64,000 bases of DNA from Actinomycetospora callitridis. GTDB taxonomy: Bacteria > Actinomycetota > Actinomycetes > Mycobacteriales > Pseudonocardiaceae. Positions 58,745 to 64,000 of this stretch are shown here, one piece after another. Below the pieces are notes generated by a model. That model worked only from the letters and a program-made list of their open reading frames with translations, did no database searches and was not told the DNA's origin. A program made the position numbers and the translations under genes. The stretch covers positions 1 through 64,000 of the forward strand of contig NZ_JAQZAK010000012.1 in assembly GCF_028737265.1 (NCBI RefSeq), in the 5' to 3' direction. How positions within the stretch are numbered: the first letter of the stretch is position 1; each line of letters starts with the position of its first letter.

Positions 58745-59110
58745 ATGACCAACATCCGCGAGATCACCGTCGACGAGCTCGCCGCCGCCCGTCAGGACCC
58801 GAACCCCCCGATGCTGCTCGACGTGCGGGACCGCGCCGAGTACGCCGCCGGCCACGTCCCCGGAGCCGTCAACATCCCCCTCGACGAGCTCCCCGATCAC
58901 CTCGGCGAGCTGCGAGGCGGCGCGCAGATCGCAGCGATCTGCCAGTCCGGACGACGTAGTGCCGTGGCGGCCGAACAGCTCGGAACCACCGGTATCGACG
59001 CGTGGTCCGTCGCGGGCGGGACCAGCGCCTGGGTCGAGTCGGGCCGTCCGACCCTCATCGACCAGCGCCCGTCGGTTCAGCCTCACCCGAAGAAGGAGGA
59101 GTTGTCATGA
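58745..59110 (+). CDS. Single-domain rhodanese sulfurtransferase
   Basis: A 121-residue cytoplasmic rhodanese: MLLDVRDRAEYAAGHVPGAV and the active loop AICQSGRRSAVA with its cysteine, basic residues on both sides favouring persulfide or thiosulfate. Stop overlaps the next gene by four bases. Confidence 0.88.
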   Translation: MTNIREITVDELAAARQDPNPPMLLDVRDRAEYAAGHVPGAVNIPLDELPDHLGELRGGAQIAAICQSGRRSAVAAEQLGTTGIDAWSVAGGTSAWVESGRPTLIDQRPSVQPHPKKEELS

Positions 59111-59322
59111 TGGGTTCCCTGCCGATGCTGGGTTGGCTGTGGCCGCTGCTGATCGTCATCGGGCTGGCCATGATCGCCGTTGGGACGATCGTCCTGGTGC
59201 GTCGCCGCCCCATACCGACCGCGAACCGCACGTCCACCGCACGCGAGCTGCTCGACGCGCGGTACGCCCGCGGCGAGATCGACGACGACGACTACCAGCA
59301 CCGTCGCGGCCAGCTCCGATGA
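59107..59322 (+). CDS. SHOCT-domain small membrane protein
   Basis: A 71-residue protein: one membrane helix (LWPLLIVIGLAMIAVGTIVL) and a C-terminal SHOCT motif (ARELLDARYARGEIDDDDYQ). Overlaps both neighbours by four bases, so it is translated with the rhodanese and the multicopper oxidase. SHOCT modules are oligomerisation adaptors. A second such protein is at 61317. Confidence 0.82.
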   Translation: MMGSLPMLGWLWPLLIVIGLAMIAVGTIVLVRRRPIPTANRTSTARELLDARYARGEIDDDDYQHRRGQLR

Positions 59323-60815
59323 CCGGGCGCTCCGCCCCCCGGCACCCGATCAGCCGCCGACAAGCCCTCGGGCTGCTCGGGCTCGGCGCCGCCGCCGTCA
59401 CCGCCGGTGCCACGGGATGGGCGACCCTCGGGGTTTCCGACACCACGCGGACGGCCTCCGTCCTGCCCAGCGGCGAGCCGCTGGGTCTCCCGCCCGAACT
59501 CGCCAGCCGCCAGGGCCAGCTCGCCGTCGACCTGACGGCCGCACCTGGCGCGTCCCTCGCCGGGCGCCCCGCCTCCGCCTGGGGCTACAACGGCTCCAGC
59601 CCGGGCCCGACCCTGCGACTGCGGCCCGGTGATGAACTGGCCGTGCGGTTGCGCAACGGACTCGACCAACCCACCAACCTGCACACCCACGGCCTGCGGG
59701 TCTCCCCCGAGGGCAACTCCGACAATCCGTTCATCCACATCGCACCCGGCGAGACGTTCGACTATCGCATCGCCATCCCCGACAGCCACCCCCCGGGAAC
59801 GTTCTGGTACCACCCCCACGCCCACGGCTACGTCGCCGACCAGCTCCTGGCCGGCCTGGCCGGAGCCCTCATCGTCGACGACGCCCCCGAGCCCGCCGTC
59901 GCGGCCGAGCGGGTACTGCTCATCACCGACACCACCCTCGACACCGGCGGGCCCGCAGCCACCGACCCCGCCACCCGAATGGTCGGTCGGCAAGGAGAGC
60001 TGTTGCTGCTCAACGGCCAGCACCAGCCCGTCATCCCGGCCGCCAGCGGCGACCTGCAGCGCTGGCGACTGATCAACGCCACCACCTCACGCACCCTGAA
60101 CCTCCACCTCGACGCCCACCCGCTGACCCGCATCGCCTTCGACGGGATCACCCTGCCGACCGCCAGCGGCGTGGACACTGTCCAGCTCGCCCCCGGCAAC
60201 CGCGCCGACGTGCTCGTCCGCCCCGACCGACCCGGCACGTTCCCGCTGACCGCCTCCACCGAGCCGCGTCGCGCGATGGGCATGATGGGCGGGCCGGCCG
60301 TCGGTGGGGAGACCGAGGTCCTGGCCACGCTGACCACCGGCGGCCCCGCCCGAGCTCCGAGCGCGCTGCCGACATTCCCGCCCGGCCCCGCGCCGGACGC
60401 GGGCGCGACGACCGGAGCTCGCCGGCTCACGTTCACCATGGGGATGGGCGGCGGGATGGGCCCAGGTGGGACGGGCTCGGGTGGCCAGGGCATGAGCTTC
60501 GGCTTCGACGGTCGCGCCTACGATCCTCTGCGGACCGACCAGACCGTGGCACTCGGCGCCGTCGAGGAATGGACCGTCACGAACCCCACTCCGATGGCCC
60601 ACCCGTTCCACCTGCACGTCTGGCCGTTCGAGGTTCTCGCCGACAGCGCCGGCACCCCGACCACCGGCACCTCGCAGGACGTCGTGCTCGTACCGGCCGG
60701 CGGCTGGGTCCGGCTACGCATCCCGTTCACCGTGCTGCCGGGCCGCAGCGTCTACCACTGCCACATCTTCGATCACGAAGACGCCGGGATGATGGGCACG
60801 ATCGCCGTCAGCTGA
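59319..60815 (+). CDS. Tat-exported multicopper oxidase
   Basis: A 498-residue oxidase. A twin-arginine signal (ISRRQALGLLGLGAAAV) sends it folded across the membrane. All four copper-binding stretches are present: THGLRVSPEGN, WYHPHAHGY, HPFHLHVWPF and YHCHIFDHEDAGMMG, giving the type 1 (Cys, His, Met) and the trinuclear site. A Met/Gly-rich insertion (TMGMGGGMGPGGTGSGGQGM) before domain 3 resembles the Cu(I)-oxidising insert of CueO. Likely converts Cu(I) to Cu(II) outside the cell. Confidence 0.9.
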   Translation: MTGRSAPRHPISRRQALGLLGLGAAAVTAGATGWATLGVSDTTRTASVLPSGEPLGLPPELASRQGQLAVDLTAAPGASLAGRPASAWGYNGSSPGPTLRLRPGDELAVRLRNGLDQPTNLHTHGLRVSPEGNSDNPFIHIAPGETFDYRIAIPDSHPPGTFWYHPHAHGYVADQLLAGLAGALIVDDAPEPAVAAERVLLITDTTLDTGGPAATDPATRMVGRQGELLLLNGQHQPVIPAASGDLQRWRLINATTSRTLNLHLDAHPLTRIAFDGITLPTASGVDTVQLAPGNRADVLVRPDRPGTFPLTASTEPRRAMGMMGGPAVGGETEVLATLTTGGPARAPSALPTFPPGPAPDAGATTGARRLTFTMGMGGGMGPGGTGSGGQGMSFGFDGRAYDPLRTDQTVALGAVEEWTVTNPTPMAHPFHLHVWPFEVLADSAGTPTTGTSQDVVLVPAGGWVRLRIPFTVLPGRSVYHCHIFDHEDAGMMGTIAVS

Positions 60816-60867
60816 CGTCGACGCTTCCCACGGTCGCCGCGATCGCGCGGGGTGGGCGCTACCTACC

Positions 60868-61107
60868 GTCGTGGTGGGCTGTCGAGCGCGACTCGCAGGC
60901 GGGTGTCGGCGTCGGACACGGGCTGACGCAGCTCGACGTCGGTTCCGGCGGCAACACGGAGCAGGGCTCCGAGGTCGGCGGCTTGGACGTTTCAGCGGAC
61001 CTAGGCGCGACGCACGGTGATGTTGCAGGGCAGCAGGGGCCCGACCTCTGGGTTGGCCGAGAGCTGCGGGGTGGCTTGGACGTCCATGGTGCTGAGGCTG
61101 TTGACGA
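60868..61107 (-). pseudogene. Decayed copy of the DUF302 gene
   Basis: About 240 bases closely similar to the DUF302 gene at 54842-55252. Recognisable pieces on the minus strand are STMDVQATPQ and SANPEVGPLLPCNITVRRA; roughly 60-70 central bases (the block around YTILGACNP) are missing and there are frameshifts and stops. A relic of a local duplication. Confidence 0.65.
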
Positions 61108-61316
61108 TCGTCACCCAGAGTAAGAGTCGTCCGGACAGGGACCGTTGGCGCCGCAGCGGAGGGTCTTTCGACTCGCTGTGCCGTGGACCGCGGGCTCTGC
61201 CCGTCTCCCCGGGGCCCACCGAGGCTGGCTTCGTCCACCCGAGGCGCGTCGTGCGACAGCTCCGGCTCTCGGCGGTCGGCGGGCCCGGAGTGGGCACGAG
61301 AGGAAGGTCGAGGAAC

Positions 61317-61580
61317 ATGATGTGGTGGTACGGGCCCGGCATGAACGGCTGGGGTTATGGGCTGATGACCGTCAGCATGGTGCTGTTCTGGGCGTTGATC
61401 ATCCTTGGGATGGTCGCCCTGATCCGCTACCTCGGGCGTGCGGGCCAGGTCGCCACCGTGCGACCGACGCCCCAGCAACTCCTCAACGAGCGCTTCGCGC
61501 GCGGAGAGATTGACGAAGACGAGTACCGGCGTCGTCTGGACGTGATGGCCGCCGGGACGAGCCCGCGCGCCGAGCCCTAG
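61317..61580 (+). CDS. SHOCT-domain membrane protein
   Basis: An 87-residue protein. A Trp/Gly/Met-rich N-terminus (MMWWYGPGMNGWGYGLM) leads into one membrane helix (VSMVLFWALIILGMVALIRYL), then a SHOCT motif (QQLLNERFARGEIDEDEYRR). ATG 61317 follows GAGGAAC. It resembles the 59.1-kb protein and proteins beside multicopper oxidases. Convergent with the PaaK-like gene by a four-base overlap. Confidence 0.82.
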   Translation: MMWWYGPGMNGWGYGLMTVSMVLFWALIILGMVALIRYLGRAGQVATVRPTPQQLLNERFARGEIDEDEYRRRLDVMAAGTSPRAEP

Positions 61581-62950
61581 GTTCCTCGCACGATCAGGGG
61601 CGCTTTCCCCAGAGCGGTGTGCGGGACGGCGTCGACGGCTCGAACCGTCACCGAAGGCGCGACGACGCCCTGGGCCTCCAGAGCCGAGCTCAGCGATGCT
61701 GCCAGGACCGAGGTGTCGACGTCGCCGGGTCGGGCGAGCAGGACGTCGAGGCCGGCCGGCCGCTGGACGATCTGCCAGCCCGCGGCCGTGACGGTGTCCA
61801 TGACGTGGTGGAACGTGACGGGCTGGACGTCACGGGTGCCGCCGTCGGGCGTCACGAAGCGCAGTGTCTCCTGGAGGCGGCCCTGGATGCCCTCGAGCAG
61901 TGTGTAAGGCCGTCCGCACCCACAATCGCCATCGACGGCGAGCTTCACACTGTCGCTCATCTCGTAACGGATCAGGGGCATGGTGCGCGAGAACAGGACG
62001 CTGACCAGCACTTTCGCCCCGTACTGGCCGGCGGGAACGGGCCTGTTCTCGTGGTCGACGACCTCGAGCACAACGAGATCGTCGAAAACGTGCATCCCCC
62101 GGTGCTCGCCGCACTCCGCGGCGATGCCGGAGGTCTCGGTAGCTCCGTAGACATCGTGGGGCCCGCGACCCCAGGCGCGTTCGGCCAGCGAGCGGGTCGA
62201 CGCGGTGAGCACCTCGGACGCGGAGAACACGAACCCCGGGGCGAGGGAAAGACGACCAGCGAGCTGCTCCACGGCCAAAGAGCGCAGCATCGAGGCGTAA
62301 GCGATCAACAGCTCCGGCTGCCAGCTGTTGAGACGCTCCACGAGGGTCGGCAGCGGGTCACCGGCGTCCAGGCGCAGGGTCGGCAACCAGCGGCTGTGCA
62401 CCGAGGCGCCCACCCGCGCCGACTGATGCGAGGGGTTCGTCGAGCTCACCACCGCGGTCCTCACGCGACGGGTCAGCCCGGCGGTGGAGCCAACCCAGTC
62501 GAACGCCCGGTTGTAGGACGCGACAACGTTCACCCACTCCGCGGGGCTCCACACGAACACGCCCCGTCGACCGGTCGTGCCGGCTGTGGCCGCCACGTAG
62601 TAGCGACCGCCCAGGAGTTCGTCGACCGATGCGGACTGGAGGTAGCGCTCCACGTCGGCGATGCGGATCTCCGGCCGCGTGCACACCTCGTCGAAGTGCT
62701 CCATGACGACCGCCTTGGTCAACACCGGCAGTTCACCCAGCGGCGCATCGCCCATGCCTCGGTGAAACCGCCGGTAGAACGATGACCGGTCACAGGCGAA
62801 GGCCCGCAGCTCGGTGAGTGCGCGAGACTGATGGGCGAGCAACGCACCCCGGCTCCAGCGATCCCGACGCCGCAGACGCTGCCGACGAGCCAGGACCCGC
62901 ACCACCAGCGTGGAGTTGCGGACTCGGTGCGGGTTCGACCCTTGGGCCAT
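61577..62950 (-). CDS. PaaK-like AMP-forming acyl-CoA ligase family protein
   Basis: A 457-residue protein of the phenylacetate-CoA ligase/CapK-like adenylating family. The phosphate-binding loop is TAGTTGRRGVFVW, the acid-sensing YGATETSGIAAECGEH follows, and CGCGRPYTLLEGIQGRLQE is the family's zinc-like hinge; the C-terminal lysine is in TALGKAPLI. The family activates aryl or acyl acids; the substrate is unknown. ATG 62948-62950 has GGGAG upstream, so I reject the longer frame to 63004. It may work with the ferredoxin downstream region, though that is a separate operon. Confidence 0.8.
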   Translation of the reverse strand: MAQGSNPHRVRNSTLVVRVLARRQRLRRRDRWSRGALLAHQSRALTELRAFACDRSSFYRRFHRGMGDAPLGELPVLTKAVVMEHFDEVCTRPEIRIADVERYLQSASVDELLGGRYYVAATAGTTGRRGVFVWSPAEWVNVVASYNRAFDWVGSTAGLTRRVRTAVVSSTNPSHQSARVGASVHSRWLPTLRLDAGDPLPTLVERLNSWQPELLIAYASMLRSLAVEQLAGRLSLAPGFVFSASEVLTASTRSLAERAWGRGPHDVYGATETSGIAAECGEHRGMHVFDDLVVLEVVDHENRPVPAGQYGAKVLVSVLFSRTMPLIRYEMSDSVKLAVDGDCGCGRPYTLLEGIQGRLQETLRFVTPDGGTRDVQPVTFHHVMDTVTAAGWQIVQRPAGLDVLLARPGDVDTSVLAASLSSALEAQGVVAPSVTVRAVDAVPHTALGKAPLIVRGT

Positions 62951-63294
62951 CGATGTCTCCCTCGGCTGAAACGACGGGGCCGAGCCTGGCCGTTCACAGG
63001 ACATGAAACAGGGCCGTCCGACCGACGTTTGGCGCCCAGCGGCCTCTTCTGCCGTGGCGGGCGTGAGGGCCGGGAGTCCGCAGAGCCCGCGGGCCCGGTC
63101 CGCGACGCGCAGCCATGCGTCCCCTGGCCCGCCGCTCGTCGCCGCGGACTCAGAGACGCTGGCCGGGTGCTGCTGACCTCGCGAAGCTCAGGGTTCGTCC
63201 GCAACCGCCATGCCGGTCCTGATGGCCAAGACGTCGTCGCCGGCCTGGGCCCTCTCTCGTCGCCGCCTCGTGCCGTCGCCGTCGGCGATGTGGA
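62951..63294. other. Gap between the ferredoxin and ligase genes
   Basis: About 340 bases in which I see no gene with a ribosome site and no strong hairpin. Likely carries the ligase promoter. Confidence 0.35.
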
Positions 63295-63615
63295 TCATCC
63301 GAGGCGGTACGGCGTCGACGCGACGTCGGGATGGTCATGGCCGACGACTCCGACCCGTGCCGCACCGCCGGGGGCACCCAGCTCGTCGAAGAACTCGACG
63401 TTGATCCTGGCGAAATGGGCCCACGCGTCGGGCACATCGTCTTCGTAGAAGATGGCTTCGACCGGGCAGACCGGCTCGCAGGCGCCGCAGTCCACGCACT
63501 CGTCGGGCTGAATGTAGAGCATGCGGGAGCCCTCGTAGATGCAGTCGACGGGACACTCCTCGACACACGAGCGGTCGATGATGTCGACGCAGGGCTCGGC
63601 GATCACGTAGGTCAT
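63295..63615 (-). CDS. fdxA: 7Fe ferredoxin (FdxA-like)
   Basis: A 106-residue electron-transfer protein. Cysteines Cys9, Cys17, Cys21 and Cys25 (EPCVDIIDRSCVEECPVDC) and Cys40, Cys43, Cys46 and Cys50 (CVDCGACEPVC) hold a [3Fe-4S] and a [4Fe-4S] cluster; the seven-residue spacing before the second cysteine is typical of FdxA. ATG 63613-63615 overlaps the TetR stop by four bases (ATGA), so the two are linked. A longer frame to 63684 is rejected. Confidence 0.9.
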   Translation of the reverse strand: MTYVIAEPCVDIIDRSCVEECPVDCIYEGSRMLYIQPDECVDCGACEPVCPVEAIFYEDDVPDAWAHFARINVEFFDELGAPGGAARVGVVGHDHPDVASTPYRLG

Positions 63616-64000
63616 CGCGCCTCGCAGGATTCCTGCCGCGCACTGTCTGGCCTCAACCCCGCCAGCGTGAGCTCGACCAGGCAATCAACGCCCTCCGTCG
63701 AGAGGAACTCGGCCGCCCCACCCAGCGCGTGTCTGCAGTAGCTGACGAGGCGGTTGACCCCGATGTCCGCCCGAACCTGACCTGAATCGACGGCGGACGT
63801 GAGCACTCGGCGCAGGAGCTCGTCGACCAGCTCCTCGCTGTTCCTGTGTTCGCCCGCGCGATGGAGCAACCCGCCGAGCTCGGGACCGTGCTGGCCCCGT
63901 TGGGCGACGATCTCAGCGTAGGCGGCGAGAATAGATCGGAGGACGCGTCCCGGTTCGTCGGCTACTTCGCTCAGAGCTGTCAGCTGCGCAACGTGCACGT
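63612..64000 (-). CDS. TetR-family regulator, C-terminal part (runs off the right edge)
   Basis: About 128 residues visible, ending QESCEAR. Helical ligand-binding domain with YAEIVAQRGQHGPELGGLLH, EELVDELLRRVLTSAVDSGQ and the closing helices YCRHALGGAAEFLSTEG, as in TetR C-termini. The DNA-binding half is outside the window. Co-transcribed with the ferredoxin gene. Confidence 0.7.
   Translation of the reverse strand, partial: VHVAQLTALSEVADEPGRVLRSILAAYAEIVAQRGQHGPELGGLLHRAGEHRNSEELVDELLRRVLTSAVDSGQVRADIGVNRLVSYCRHALGGAAEFLSTEGVDCLVELTLAGLRPDSARQESCEAR

Noticed and set aside
1..64000. CRISPR arrays, rRNA genes, transposases or integrases
   Set aside because: No regularly spaced repeats, rRNA segments, transposase DDE motifs or integrase R-H-R-Y patterns were seen.

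Overview
The window is high-GC DNA (roughly 70 percent, strong G/C preference at third codon positions, many GTG starts, ATGA or GTGA gene junctions) typical of an actinobacterium. Its mycothiol-era gene families (CsoR, DUF305, DUF6153-like, F510_1955-like proteins, an FdxA-type ferredoxin) fit a Pseudonocardia-like member of the Pseudonocardiales; that placement is inference, since no rRNA or marker gene is present.

Layout. 1-16.2 kb is chromosomal-looking: the end of a PhzF-like gene, a four-gene minus-strand polysaccharide operon (GT2 synthase, 73-aa membrane protein, NodB deacetylase, GH16 hydrolase), an ankyrin protein, a NarL-type two-component system, an iron module (DtxR-family repressor plus Fbp ferric ABC transporter, each with a visible DtxR-type box), and a surface-glycosylation cluster (HpcH/HpaI aldolase, epimerase, GT2, polytopic GT, GtrA). 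An alkylsulfatase follows at 16.5-18.4 kb. At 18.59 kb lies a 3' fragment of a tRNA-Ala gene, the usual scar of an integrated element, and 18.8-26.1 kb is accessory: a coiled-coil TIR protein, a small repeat protein, an XRE/ImmA pair, a lower-GC HNH-like gene, several broken genes, an ECF sigma operon of very small proteins, and a remarkable array of small hairpins with GNA triloops.

26.3-46.6 kb holds an ATP-dependent DNA ligase, then copper functions (CopC-CopD fusion, DUF305, DUF6153-like, CopA ATPase, CopZ chaperone, CsoR) interrupted by a Pls-like carrier-protein/acyltransferase megasynthase, an HGSNAT-type membrane acyltransferase, and an epimerase-amidase-lipoprotein operon.

46.8-54.8 kb is the most unusual part: an eight-gene operon resembling the membrane arm of respiratory complex I (NuoA, H, J, K, L, M, N) in which every redox subunit is missing. 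In place of NuoB/C/D stands one cysteine-free, His-rich protein that looks like a NuoB-NuoD derivative. The operon starts next to csoR and is preceded by a CsoR/CstR-type operator. 54.8-61.6 kb is a reactive-sulfur and copper module: DUF302 protein, CstR-like repressor (copper His replaced by Gly), persulfide-dioxygenase-like MBL/rhodanese fusion, two more rhodaneses, a TauE exporter, SHOCT membrane proteins and a Tat-exported multicopper oxidase. The right end carries a PaaK-like ligase, a 7Fe ferredoxin and a truncated TetR regulator.

Working model (inference): 27-61 kb is a metal/sulfide stress region in which two CsoR-family repressors with related operators control copper export, sulfur detoxification and possibly a redox-less complex I-like membrane complex.
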